Positions 11,289 to 22,601 of a stretch of 64,000 bases of DNA are shown here, piece after piece. Both the position numbers and the translations under genes were made by a program. The notes under the pieces were generated by a model that did no database searches, was not told the origin of the DNA, and saw nothing but the letters and a program-made list of their open reading frames with translations. The stretch is from Saccopteryx bilineata. Lineage: Eukaryota; Chordata; Mammalia; Chiroptera; Emballonuridae. The first letter of the stretch is position 1. Each line of letters opens with the position of its first letter. The stretch lies in the NCBI RefSeq assembly GCF_036850765.1, contig NC_089490.1, positions 129,794,522 through 129,858,521 on the forward strand, in the 5' to 3' direction.

Positions 11289-12221
11289 TTCAGGGTGTTC
11301 CTGACCTATCTTTTGAATCCAATAGGCAAAATCAGAGGATCCAAATCCCCGATTTCCTTGGGGCCCCTTTTGCAGGATGTGGCCTGAGAAGCAGAATTAG
11401 CATTCTTATACTATTCTTCTGCCTGAAGTAGCTTGAGACAAATTCTTGAAATGACTTATTAGGGCCCTGCCTAATTTTGCTCAATTCCTTTGTTTTAGCT
11501 ACCTGAGTATAGCCTTACACGTAAACAAAACAATTTATGCACAAAAACACAAGTATAACATATAACTTTGATTAATCCTAATACTTGAATTGTTATTTGG
11601 CTCCTAACTCTGAACACACCTCACAATGCACTAACCAAATTAGTAAGTCTTAAGGATCTACATTCTATTATACTTAAATTTAAATGAGCGCTCCTTACAA
11701 GTTCTAAAATCATTTTATTTTTTTGACATTAGAGCTGGCATTTCCAATCTTTGCATGCAAGAACTCAATTCAGGCCTCCAAAACAGACACATTTAGACAT
11801 TAAAGAAAGACTTCACATAGTCATACAAATCAAGAGTGAAACCTGGATTTTAGAGATTAGTCTGCTTGATCTTATATAGGGCTATTTTAATAAGGATAAA
11901 TACTAAACAGAAATCTCTCTTGAAAAATCTCAAGACAGCCGTATGAGATTTCTGTTTAGCAACATCCAAACAGGCGCCCCCTTTGCCCTCTTTCCAGGCA
12001 AAGAATAAGAAAGAATCAAAATGATAGTTCAGAAGATTATAGTTAAAACATTAAAGAAAATCAGACCACAACAAGAAAAGCTGTAACCTTCCTAATACTC
12101 GAGTTTCCTATCCATTCTCAAATTCTATAGTTGTTGTAACTGGTGGCTCAGGTTATCTATGCTAAGATTTCTCCCCTACCTCAATTTCAGCTGAGCAGCA
12201 GACTAAGCAGCCGAAAAGAAC
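11289..12221 (-). other. Class II provirus gag (capsid/nucleocapsid side), decayed
   Basis: Between the protease and the solo LTR. I saw no intact zinc-knuckle or capsid motif, so it is assigned to gag by position only. Confidence 0.45.
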
Positions 12222-12226
12222 CAGAG

Positions 12227-12766
12227 TGTTGGTCAAATAAGTTTGTAAATATGATATATATGTTTGCTCGCTTGTGACTTATATTGGGTGTGGGGGACAG
12301 GCTATAAGTAGGCCAGGTCGTTGTAGCCTAAGGTTTGGTTTTAGGACTAAGCTTTTCCCCACACCCTTGACTGCTTGTATGATCTGGGTGGTGCACTCTC
12401 ATGAGGAATCCAATTATGCCTTGGATAAGTGACTTTGTATCAGAGACTTCCTTGTTTGTATATTGGATTAAGGGATTTTGGTTTTCTACACTATAAAGTG
12501 GGACAGACCAGGAGCTTACTCACTCAGTTCCTGCTATCACTATTGCAGGGGCTTCCCTGATCCCTTGCCCTTCATGGGAAAAGCTGGTTTTCTGCTTTTC
12601 CCTTGTCTTCTTTTGTGGTTTTCCTGTCTTGGTGAGACACCAATAAATAGGATGGCCCACCATCCTCCGACTCCGCCGTTTCTTTACCATCTGCCTGAAT
12701 CCAATGGGAACCTGCATGGGCCAGGCGGCTGCTTTGATAGTGACAGCCATGGCTCCTGGCCTTACT
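12227..12766 (+). mobile_element. Solo LTR (family L) inserted in class II gag
   Basis: Begins TGTTGGTC and ends near CTGGCCTTACT, flanked by the 5-bp duplication CAGAG at 12,222-12,226 and 12,767-12,771. It contains a TATA-like ACTATAAAG at about 12,488 and an AATAAA near 12,640. It is related to the LTRs at 21.4-27.7 kb but opposite in strand to its host provirus. Confidence 0.88.
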
Positions 12767-12771
12767 CAGAG

Positions 12772-13100
12772 GCAGCCACAATGTCCTACATTCCTCGGCC
12801 CCAAACCACAAAGTACAGCACCAACTGCCAGAGAGACTGCCACTTTTACTCCTTCTACCACAGTCTCCTCACAGCACTGCCTTCTCAGAACTTTACCTAC
12901 TTGCTCCCCTATAGCAGAAATAACCATTCCCTCTTCCAGGAACCAGGGGCACACATCTTGAACATATCGCAAAAAGCATTCTAGCTTCATAGCTATTCTT
13001 CCAAAAAGGTCTTTTGACTCTAATTTGTCCCATAATATTTTATTCCCAACTATACTTTCCCCACAAACTTTCTTAATCACTATGCACACTTGGGGAGTTC
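12772..13100 (-). pseudogene. Class II ERV gag N-terminus (matrix-like) remnant
   Basis: A minus-strand frame of about 110 usable codons contains a CPWF motif (near 12,945), typical of betaretroviral matrix, downstream of the primer site. The frame is cut by the solo LTR. Confidence 0.7.
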
Positions 13101-13136
13101 CGCCACCTGCCTTCAGTTTAGTTTTCTCATACTCAG

Positions 13137-13154
13137 GTCTCTCTTTGAGCACCA
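13137..13154 (-). other. Primer binding site, tRNA-Lys-like
   Basis: Two bases after the 5' LTR end, the minus strand reads TGGTGCTCAAAGAGAGAC, which matches the tRNA-Lys3 primer complement at about 13 of 18 positions. Confidence 0.7.
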
Positions 13155-13156
13155 CT

Positions 13157-13608
13157 TGCTGCAGACCAGCACAGCTCATAATTCTGGGTCTTGAGTCAGA
13201 ATGGTGTGGAATTAAGAAAACAGACTCATTGAGAAAAAAGGGTGGAATTGGGAGTCCTCTTCAATGCTGATGGCAATATCTGAGTGCCCCATATGCCCAT
13301 TTTGCTTTATTATATAGCCATATACAAATAAGAAAGTCTTTGATACAAAGTCACACTTCTGAGGCAAAAACAGGAACTCTCCCAAGGCATAACCAGGAAT
13401 CCCTCCACCATGCATAAGCAAAATCAACCAACACCTGAACAAAGAGTGAGAGGAAGGACATATAAATCACTTCCAGCAACTTAAGGAAGCAAGTGAAGTG
13501 GTGCAAATACTCAGCATCATAGCCAATATGGAGATGGTGGGGGGAGAACTTAGCCTTTTGCTAAGCCTTGAATTTACAAAGGCTTTTTGCCACTTGCAGT
13601 CTACAACA
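13157..13608 (-). repeat. 5' LTR of class II provirus
   Basis: About 452 bp, the pair of 3,234-3,683. Starts TGTTGTAGACTG on the minus strand and ends TCTGCAGCA. Confidence 0.92.
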
Positions 13609-13614
13609 GCTTTT

Positions 13615-16112
13615 TCCCTTTTTTTTTTTTGTTTTGCAAACATGGCTTCTTTGCCTTTTCTCTAGCAAACATTAGCAAAACAATGGCCCCTGCCAAGCAG
13701 GAATGTAATCCAATCTGCCACTTGCAATCAACTGCAAAAAAAAGTAGCTAACTAAAAAAACACAAATTTTACAAACTCATTTTCCCAACAGTGTGCTATT
13801 CTAGTTCACGTGAGGTCCTCAATTACCCCAGGTAATAGTAATATAGTAACCTCATAATCCCGAGAACCCTTTTCTACAATTCTTTACCATCGTGGTTAAA
13901 GCAATGAGTTTCCCCTGTGAACCTCATGCCTCCCACATTAGACAACAATTATGCCATACAGAGAAATTGGGGAAGGATAGGGGAAATTTGGAGGGGACCC
14001 AACACTTGCTTTGGCCCTGTGAGAGAGCGTCGGAACCCTCCCCTAGTGTCAGTCTCGTTCATTCCGCACTCATTCTCTTTCACACTACTTCTCACACATC
14101 AGTGGAGGACGATAAGCTAGAGGGCGACAAGCCACTACTTTTAACCTATGGAGGGCCTATGTGACTTTCATGTCTTAGGGATGGGAAGAGGAGAGGCAGC
14201 CAGAGGGTCTGTCCAGATAATCTCATCACCCATAATCCTATCACTCATGATTCCATCACTCATTCTCCTTCCTGGAGCTGCAGTTCATTTCAAGGAACTG
14301 ATGACCAGCTAGGTCCACACCCATTGTTTGTTATTTCCCAAACATTTCCATCTGGCCTTGTTCCCTTTTCTTTCTCTAAGATTCTTCTAAAGAAAAGTTC
14401 TAATCTTTTCTATTTTCCTTCTTAATACTATTCCTACCCTGTATCTTCCAAATGGGTAAAACTTCTTTGGGTCAGTATGTGGATATCTGAAACTAGTTTC
14501 TACTCTATAGTTCCTCTAGCATTCTCTTAGGTCTTTAGTTTTAGCTTTAAGTAATATAATATTTCTATGAATTTTGCTAGTTTTATAATTTGTGGGCTTT
14601 AGAACGGTTTTCTCAGAGTTACCTTTCAAAAGTGACAACCATCTGCTTAGTCCACCTTGGGATATTTGCTCTCCGTAGTATAGGCCGGTCTGTAAAGTAT
14701 AAATCCCTGACTAGGTCGGACTTGGAGATGGAAGAGGTTTCTCTCAGCTTCTGGTGGACGGGCACTAAACCATATGGAGTTTACAAATTTCCCTTCACTT
14801 TTGCCCTCTGGTTTTTTGTTTGTTTGTTTGTTTGTTTGTTTTTACAGAGACAGAGAGAGAGTCAGAGAGGGACAGACAGGGACAGACAGACAGGAATGGA
14901 GAGATGAAGCATCAATCATTAATTTTTCGTTGCACATTGAGACACCTTAGTTGTTCATTGATTGCTTTCTCATATGCGCCTTGACCGTGGGCCTTCAGCA
15001 GACCGAGTAACCCCTCGCTTGAGCCAGGGACCTTGGGTCCAAGCTGGTGAGTTTGCTCAAACCGGATGAGCCCGCATTCAAGCTGGAGACCTCGGGGTCT
15101 TGAACCTGGGTCCTCTGCATCCCAGTCTGACGCTCTATCCACTGTGCCACCACCTGGTCAGGCTTGCCCTCTGGTTTTAAGCCAGAAACTTCCAACTGAA
15201 ATCACACCAGAGATTTTCCTGTTAAAGAGAAGCTACAAAACAGACAATTTACTATTTACACTTACACTTGACTTTTAGGCATAGTTCAACGGACAAGGGA
15301 AGGGGGTGCCCCATCAGGAACCTCTCAGGTGCTTGCCTGGCTGCATCCCTCATGGGAGCCTAGGTGCCTCTTAGCATTGATGGGTCAGGATAAAGCCTGG
15401 ACTGGGATCAGAGAGTGTCTGATACCACCCTAAGCCATATGAGGATTGCCATGAAACCGCAGGTTGGAGCCCACTCGGACTCCATAGTTATTCACCACAG
15501 AGCCACAAACTGGAAGCTCAGGTGCAGGCACCAGAGATCCTCATTTACACACCAATCACTCAGGTTTTTAGACAAAAACAATAAAAACAAAGAATGAGAT
15601 CTAGACATGGACAGACAGCACAAAGGTGTCCCTGGAAGTCCGAGGCAGGACTGATTAACTCAGTCCCCACTAATGTCTTCCCTGAGAGCACAAACAAATG
15701 TGTCTAAGAAAAGCCCAAGGCAGGACCTAACTCTCCACCAATGTCTTGGTCCTGGAGAGCCTATTGTGTGAGTTTGATCATGTCTGACCCTCTGCTGCAA
15801 TAGTTTCAAATTGACTAGTCACAAACAGAAAAGCTAGAATTCAAAACAGACAGAAAGCTAGAATTTAGTAAAGCAAAAGATTTGCCTTACTTACCTCCAG
15901 AGGTCAGAATTTACAATCCTCAATTTCTCTGCCAAATTGTCAAATTTTAGATACTGGGGGTGTCTGCCGAGAAGTTGTCCAAGACCCAAAGGAAAACTGG
16001 AGCCCTGGAACATCTCAGGGGGTGCCCCTCCTAGAGATCCAGTGGGGCCAAGCAACATTCCGGAGCGGCCCGCTGGTCCGGGTGTCTCTACCCAGTGATG
16101 CAGAACATGGAA
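13615..16112 (-). other. Class I ERV leader/gag region, decayed
   Basis: Lies downstream (minus strand) of the tRNA-Pro primer site, so it should be leader and gag. No confident gag motif was read. Contains a family B SINE at 14,816-15,163. Confidence 0.45.
14816..15163 (-). repeat. SINE family B
   Basis: Minus strand, flanked by a perfect 15-bp duplication TTGCCCTCTGGTTTT at 14,801-14,815 and 15,164-15,178. Confidence 0.95.
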
Positions 16113-16130
16113 ATCCCAGGCGAGCCCCCA
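16113..16130 (-). other. Primer binding site, tRNA-Pro type
   Basis: The minus strand reads TGGGGGCTCGCCTGGGAT, 16 of 18 bases matching the tRNA-Pro complement used by gamma-like retroviruses. It lies two bases after an LTR ending in TTTTCAACA. Confidence 0.85.
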
Positions 16131-16618
16131 AATGTTGAAAAGTAGTGTACTTTAATTCACAGGTTACATAGAGACACCAAGTCCAAATGAATTTTTGAGG
16201 TGTTTATTAATTAACCAGCTAGCTACACAGGGCACAATCCCAAACCATATGGAAAGTCCCTACAATTCTGTGGCTGATTTTATAGACCAAATTGGAGTGG
16301 GAAAGGAGGGGCTTGTGATCACTTTGTCTAGAGCAGTGGTTCTCAAAGTGTGCTCCTGGGCACACTGGTGTGCCCTAGAAGATTTCCAGGTGTGCCCAGA
16401 GAAATATGTGCCTATTGGGAACCAAAAAACCAACAGGGTTTTTGGAGTTTAGATTTTGGGGGGACAGAGGTGTGGGGAATTGGCTGTAAGCTGACAGTCT
16501 GCCCAACCTCCCACCTCACTTGCCTGATTAGGTTGCAAAAGGTAAGCTGTAGTGCTGGATTGTTTACACAACCCACCATGTTCCCTGGAAAGACTGGAGG
16601 TAAATTTATTCTATCCTG

Positions 16619-16936
16619 ACTGACCAGGAGGTAGTACAGTGGATAGAGCGTCGGACTGGGATGCGGAGGACCCAGGTTCAAGACCTCAAGGTTGCCAGTT
16701 TTAGCATGGGCTCATCTGGTTTGAGCAAAGCTCACCAGCTTGGACCCAAGGTCGCTGGCTCAAGCAAGGGGTTACTCGGTCTGCTGAAGGCCCACGGTTC
16801 AGGCACATATGAGAATGAACAACTAAGGTGTCACAATGAAAAACTGATGATTGATGCTTCTCATCTCTCTTCATTTCTGTCTGTCTGTCCCTATCGATCC
16901 CTCTCTCTGACTCTCTGTCTCTGTAAAAAAAAAAAA
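16619..16936 (+). repeat. SINE family B
   Basis: Plus strand, tRNA-like head at the left, poly-A at the right. Short imperfect flanks (ttctatcc / ttctattc). Confidence 0.88.
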
Positions 16937-17230
16937 TTGTCTTCTATTCTTTATTTGGTGTAAAGTTAAAATGATATGTATGGTGGGGGGTTTTAAGAGT
17001 AAAAAGAGAAAAATTCTTTAATGTATTGATGAGAAAATGAGAGTTTTCCTCTCAAATATATGCCCAAATATTGAACAAGAGGTTTATGAGAAACATGTGT
17101 TCATGTTTCTCATAAACACAAGAATGAACAAACAACACATTCGTGCCAGGATCTGCCGAATTTACTAAATCTTACTAAGAATGTATCTATATATATATAA
17201 AAATAATTTTATGTCATTTTTTTTAATTTT

Positions 17231-17625
17231 TTTTTTTTTTTTCATTTTTCTGAAGCTGGAAACAGGGAGAGACAGTCAGACAGACTCCCGCATGCACCCG
17301 ACCGGGATCCACCCGGCCCGCCCACCAGGGGCGGTGCTCTGCCCCCCAGGGGGCGATGCTCTGCCCATCCTGGGCTTCGCCATATTGCGACCAGAGCCAC
17401 TCCAGCGCCCGAGGCAGAGGCCACAGAGCCATGCCCAGCGCCCGGGCCATCTCTGCTCCAATGGAGCCTTGGCTGCGGGAGGGGAAGAGAGAGACAGAGA
17501 GGAAAGTGCGGCGGAGGGGTGGAGAAGCAAATGGGTGCTTCTCCTGTGTGCCCTGGCTGGGAATCGAACCCGGGTCCTCCGCACGCTAGGCCGACGCTCT
17601 ACCGCTGAGCCAACCGGCCAGGGCT
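17231..17625 (-). repeat. SINE family A
   Basis: Minus strand, poly-T left, head right. Flanked by T-rich repeats ATTTTTTTTAATTTT on both sides. Confidence 0.92.
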
Positions 17626-17908
17626 ATTTTTTTTAATTTTTAACCTCTCTTTTTTTACAAATTCTAAAAAGCATAACTCAAAATTTATAACATAAAAATG
17701 TTTTTTGTCAGAATAAATTTAATTTTGTCATCTTTATTTTGTTTAATTACCATAAAAGCATGCTTGGACTTTATATATTTTTTCTTTAATATTTGACTTA
17801 ATTATTATAACATATTTCTCAGAAATTTATATATAGTGCGCCTACAATTATTTGTAGAATTTTAAACGTGCCCCTACTTCAAAAAGTTTGAGAACCATTG
17901 GTCTAGAG

Positions 17909-18685
17909 CAGGGGTAGTCAACCTTTTTATACCTACCACCCACTTTTGTATCTCTGTTAGTAGTAAAATTTTCTAACCTCCCACTGGTTCCATAGTAATG
18001 GTGATTTATAAAGTAGGGAAGTAACTTTACTTTATAAAATTTATAAAGCAGGCCCTGGCCGGTTGGCTCAGTGGTAGAGCGTCAGCCTGGCGTGCGGGGG
18101 ACCTGGGTTCGATTCCTGGCCAGGGCACATAGGAGAGGCGCCCGTTTGCTTCTCCACCCCCCCCTCCTTCCTCTCTGTCTCTCTCTTCCCCTCCCGCAGC
18201 CGAGGCTCCATTGGAGCAAAGATGGCCCGGGCGCTGGGGATGGCTCCTTGGCCTCTGCCCCAGGCGCTAGAGTGGCTCTTGTCATGGCAGAGCGATGCCC
18301 CAGAGGGGCAGAGCATCGCCCCCTGGTGGGCAGAGCGTCGCCCCCTGGTGGGCGTGCCGGGTGGATCCCGGTCGGGCGCATGCGGGAGTTTGTCTGACTG
18401 TCTCTCCCCGTTTCCAGTTTCAGAAAAAAAAAAAAAGAAAAAAAAAAAAAGAAAAAAAAATTTATAAAGCAGAGTTACAGCAAGTTAAAGCATATAATAA
18501 TAATTACTTACCAAGTACTTTATGTCAGATTTTTGCTAAATTTGGCAGAATAAATCTTTATAAAACAACTTACTATAGTTAAATTTATCTTTTTATTTAT
18601 ATATACTTTGGTTGGTCTGCTACTGCCCACCATGAAACCTGGAACGCCCACTAGTGGGCGGTAGGGACCAGGTTGACTACTACTG
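17909..18685. mobile_element. hAT MITE family H2, copy a
   Basis: Ends CAGGGGTAGTCAACC / GGTTGACTACTACTG, with TSD GTCTAGAG at 17,901-17,908 and 18,686-18,693. It directly abuts the H3 element and shares its TSD. A family A SINE lies inside. Confidence 0.93.
18052..18460 (+). repeat. SINE family A inside hAT H2
   Basis: Full-length plus-strand copy with long poly-A. Flanked by TTTATAAAGCAG (left ending 18,051, right 18,461-18,472). Confidence 0.94.
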
Positions 18686-18693
18686 GTCTAGAG

Positions 18694-20208
18694 GTATAGT
18701 TATTCTCATGACTTTAGGGTGAGTCCAAGTACAGGAATTCTTGATTAAAGTACATAAATGTTGTTTTCTAAGGTTTTCAGATAAATTCTATCTTCTTTGC
18801 TCTGTGTGGCAAGTTGACCCAGGTACCCTTTCAGAGAATTCTAGGAATAGCTAACCTATGACTAGATGACCCAGTTGTCCTTGTAAGCTAGGAAGCTCCT
18901 GCATTTTTCTATTTCTATTCTCTACAGAAAGGAAAGGGTAAGAAGCCTGACTTTTCCTCTTTAAAATGGTGTTGCTAATGCTAAGTTTTAAAGTTCCTTG
19001 GCACCTTATCACATTTCCTCTGGCAGGTTTTGCTTGTGGGGGGCCTGTGAATTTGGTGAGTCCAAAGTGGGAGTTTGGAGAGGAACTGTGAAGCCATAAA
19101 ATGGTGGGCCATTTGTTTATTAAAGTTTCCTAACACTGGACGAGCAAACAGGTAGGGAAAACTGCTTCCCTCTCTCTCAGGACTCCCAAGCCCTGACTAC
19201 TTCTCAGGAACTGTGGAGCCAGAAAGTGGTGGGCCATTTCATGTATTAGAGTCCCATAACAGCAGGGAAGCAAACAGGCAAGGAAAACTGCTTCCCTCTT
19301 CTCTGGACTCCCAAGCCCCTACTAGGTCTCTGGTTCCACAACTTGGACTCCTTCTCTGGACTAACCCTCCAGACCAGGGGTTGGGAAACTTTTTGGCTGA
19401 GAGAGCTATGAATGCCACATATTTTAAAATGTAATTCCTTGAAAGCCGCACAATGACCAGTGTACCTTATGCATTATCCAATAAAAAATTGGTGTTGTCC
19501 CAGAGGACAGGTGTGATTGACTCCAGCCACCCGCAACCATGAACATGAGCAGTAGGAAATGAATGGATTGTAATACATGAGGATGTTTTATATTTTTAAC
19601 ATTATTATATTTTTATTAAAGACTTGACTGTGAGCCAGATGCAGCCATCTAAAGAGCCACATCTGGCTCACGAGCCATAGGTTCCCGACCCCTGCTCCAG
19701 ACTCTCAGGCCCCCACCAACCTCAGCACTCACCAGCAAAACAGGCCTGCGGGATATACCCCTTCTCCGGTAAACAATAGAGAACAGTAGCTCCTTGCCAA
19801 GTGATATGGTTGCAGGTGGGGGCCATGACCCCCTCCTCCCTTAAGTGGATGAAGGGACATTGACAGACTAGATGTTCCAGATCACCTTCCTGCAGGCATC
19901 CGCATGACTAACTTGGGTGTGGAAAGTCCCCTAGCTTATTTATGGTTAATCTTACATAAATTGCTGAAAGATACATTTTTTCTTAATGATTACCATCCCC
20001 CACCCTCAAATCCCCTATTTTACCCTACCTGTTAGAGAATGGGTTACTGCTCTCCCTTACAAGAAAGCCTGGCAGGTTTCCTTTCATTAAAGCCTGTTAC
20101 TCTGGTCTTTCAGACTCTGATTGATTCTATCACCAAGGAAGCAGACAGTCCACAATTTGCAATCCGCCACCCTGACGGCAAGCACTGCAGCTTTCCACAG
20201 ACTATAAC
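18694..20208 (-). repeat. LTR-like region with a 125-bp tandem duplication
   Basis: The left part continues the class I LTR. Units 19,081-19,205 and 19,206-19,330 are a direct tandem repeat (period 125) sharing a GGTGGGCCATT-containing core with the family L LTRs at 21.4-27.7 kb, so part of this stretch is probably a divergent LTR of that group. Exact ends were not found. A hAT MITE interrupts it at 19,375-19,694. Confidence 0.55.
19375..19694. mobile_element. hAT MITE family H4
   Basis: Ends CAGGGGTTGGGAAAC / GTTCCCGACCCCTG with perfect 8-bp duplication CTCCAGAC at 19,367-19,374 and 19,695-19,702. Non-coding. Confidence 0.93.
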
Positions 20209-20559
20209 CAGAGTAGTCAACCTTTTAATACCTACCGCCCACTTTTGTATCTCTGTTAGTAGTAAAATTTTCTAACTGCCCACCGGTTCCACAGTAATGG
20301 TGATTTATAAAGTAGGGAAATAACTTTACTTTATAAAATTTATAAAGCAGAGTTACAGCAAGTTAAAGCATATAATAATAATTACTTACCAAGTACTTTA
20401 TGTCAGATTTTCACTAAGTTTGGCAGAATAAATCTTTATAAGACAACTTACTTTAGTTAAATCTACCTTTTTATTTCTACTTTGGTTGCTCCGCTATGGC
20501 CCACCATGAAAACTGGAACGCCCACTAGTGGGTGGTAGGGACCAGGTTGACTACCATTG
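20209..20559. mobile_element. hAT MITE family H2, copy b
   Basis: Same internal sequence as copies at 17,909 and 44,061. Flanks ACTATAAC and CTATACAC give only an imperfect duplication. Confidence 0.9.
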
Positions 20560-20881
20560 CTATACACAGATGATACTGCCCCATACTAATGCAACAATTT
20601 AGGCAAAATACAAGCAAGCAAACCTAACACACACGTTTCACACCTGTTTACCCAACATATTCCAATACTTTGGGTATCCATGGAGGCTTCATTTCATAGA
20701 CATAATTGACTAAATGATTGGCTACTGGTGATCAATTCCATCTCCAGTTACTTCCCCTCTCCTGAGATAAGGGTAGCATTGAGAGTTCCAAATCCCTAAT
20801 CACATGGTTGTTTCCTTTGAAAATCAGCCCATATCCTTCAGGTCTTTACAAAATCACCTCATTCAAAAACAAAACATCCTT

Positions 20882-21239
20882 GCCTGACCAGGCGGTGGCG
20901 CAGTGGATAGAGCATCAGACTGGGATGTGGAAGGACCCAAGTTCGAGACCCCGAGGTCGCCAGCTTGAGCGCAGGCTCATATGGTTTGAGCAAAAACTCA
21001 CCAGCTTGGACCCAAGGTCGCTGGCTCAAGCAAGGGGTTACTCGATCTGCTGAAGGCCCATGGTCAAGGCACATATGAGAGAGCAATCAATGAACAACTA
21101 AGGTGTCGCAATGCACAATGAAAAACTAATGATTGATGCTTCTCATCTCTCCGTTCCTGTCTGTCCCTGTCTATCCCTCACTCTGACTCTCTCTCTCTGT
21201 CTCTGTAAAAAAAACAAAACAAAACAAAACAAAAAACAA
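20882..21239 (+). repeat. SINE family B
   Basis: Plus strand with A-rich tail, flanked by CAAAACATCCTT at 20,870-20,881 and 21,240-21,251. Confidence 0.94.
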
Positions 21240-21432
21240 CAAAACATCCTTTATGGCTCTCATCGTTTAGGAAATCTCAAGGGTTTTATCTATTCCTTAC
21301 TATAAATCACAATAACACAAGGGAGGACTCAGGAGCCAGTCTGGCACTGTTCGGTCAAAGGAAGCCTCATGAAAGCCCTTGACCCTCTGGTTCCAGTCCT
21401 GTGTGTCTCAAAGGAATGCCTACAAACGTTAC

Positions 21433-22123
21433 TGTTAAGCCAGTATCCACAGCCACCATCACAGCCGCCTGGCCCATGCAGGTTCGCATTGGATTCGGAC
21501 AGATGGTAATGAAACAATGAAGCCAAAAACTGGTGGGCCATTAGCTTTAATCCTAGCTTGCACCCGGCAGGCAAGTAAAAACACACACTGGGCTCTAAAG
21601 CCCACTTATTCAGTGCTCACAAAGCCACTGACTTATCCGAGTTCCCTAGAATCAAAGGATTCTAACCTCACCAGTCTCATTCACCTCTGTTCCTCATCTT
21701 CTCTCTGCACAAACTCTGCACAAACTGGCTTCTCCTTCAACACTCTGCCATCTTGGCTGCTTCTCCTGGTCTCCTCCATGTGGCCTTTCTTTGCTCTCCT
21801 CTCTAATGCTAATCTCAGGAACCGAGAGAGCAAGCTCCTTGTCTGCCCCACTTTATAGTGCAGAAATCAAAACCTTTAATCCAATATACAAAATAGGAAA
21901 GTCTCTAATACAAAGTCACTTATCTGAGGCATGATGGGATTGCACCACCCCACATCAAAAAGGGTGGGAAAGGCTTAGTCCTAAAACCAAGCCCCAGGCT
22001 ACAAGGATCCTGTCTGCCCACAGCCCACCCCCAACACACATTAATATCACCTGAGCGACGGGCTTCCATGTGGGCAGCACCATCTTTAACAAAGTGAGCA
22101 TAATATATTTTATCTGCCCAACA
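21433..22123 (-). mobile_element. Solo LTR, family L
   Basis: 691 bp. The minus strand starts TGTTGGGCAGATAAAATATATT and ends GGCTTAACA. Perfect 5-bp duplication GTTAC at 21,428-21,432 and 22,124-22,128. TATA-like CTATAAAGT (minus strand) lies near 21,850. Confidence 0.93.
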
Positions 22124-22128
22124 GTTAC

Positions 22129-22348
22129 CAAGTAGAGGAGTTGGCCCATTCAACATGCAGCAGAGCCAAACACTAAATACCAGGTTTTTCAGTAGAAAAA
22201 TTAAAGTAGCAAGCCAAGAGACTCAAGCTAGGGCTCAAAAATCCAAACTTCTTAATGTTTTTTACACAAAAGTCTGTTTTCAGATCTACATGTTTTCTGT
22301 ATCTCCTCAAATATTGCTGGAAGCTACTCAATTCACTTTCAACACCCC
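22129..22348. other. Unassigned spacer between LTRs
   Basis: About 220 bp with no recognised repeat ends or coding sequence. Confidence 0.3.
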
Positions 22349-22601
22349 TGTATGGCCAGTAGCCATGGCCACCATCACAGCCGCCTGGCCCATGCAGGTT
22401 TGCATTTGATTCGGACAGACAGTAATGAAACAACAAAGTCAAGAACTGGTGGGTCATTAGCTTTAATCCTAGCTTGCACCTGGCAGGCAAGAAATACACA
22501 GTGGAAAAACACTTCCCTTTCCATTCAGAGCTCCCAAAGCCACTGACTTATCCGAGTTTCCTAGAATCAAAGGTTTGTATCTCACCAGCCTTATTCACCT
22601 C
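22349..22601 (-). repeat. Family L LTR fragment (3' part)
   Basis: Begins (plus strand) TGTATGGCCAGTAG, matching the reverse of the LTR end at 27,716, and stops abruptly where the next LTR begins at 22,602. Confidence 0.85.

Larger units (their letters stand above)
3234..13608 (-). mobile_element. Class II (beta-like) endogenous retrovirus, complete layout but decayed
   Basis: Two related LTRs of about 450 bp bound the element (3,234-3,683 and 13,157-13,608). They are flanked by the identical 6-bp direct repeat GCTTTT at 3,228-3,233 and 13,609-13,614. On the minus strand the order is 5' LTR, tRNA-Lys-like primer site, gag, protease, reverse transcriptase, RNase H, integrase, unrecognised env region, polypurine tract, 3' LTR. 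All reading frames are broken. Later insertions are a solo LTR in gag, a family B SINE, two hAT MITEs in pol, a family C SINE, and a Helitron beside the polypurine tract. The LTRs differ at roughly a tenth of positions by eye, implying an old, inactive copy. Confidence 0.92.
16334..17900 (+). mobile_element. hAT element family H3, copy a
   Basis: Inverted ends CAGTGGTTCTCAAAG / TTTGAGAACCATTG, with 8-bp duplication GTCTAGAG at 16,326-16,333 and 17,901-17,908. It is homologous to 48,080-49,552, which retains transposase coding sequence; that segment is deleted here. Carries a family B and a family A SINE. Confidence 0.88.
16133..18960 (-). repeat. Class I ERV 5' LTR, interrupted by two hAT elements
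   Basis: The 3' end (minus strand) abuts the tRNA-Pro primer site. A TATA-like CTATAAAAT near 16,284 and an AATAAA near 16,205 sit in promoter/R-region order. The LTR is cut at 16,333 by hAT insertions and resumes at 18,694. Its 5' boundary is uncertain. Confidence 0.65.

Noticed and set aside
3234..13608. Possibility of a coding-competent or domesticated provirus
   Set aside because: Every retroviral frame is broken by stops, frameshifts or insertions and the LTRs are clearly diverged.
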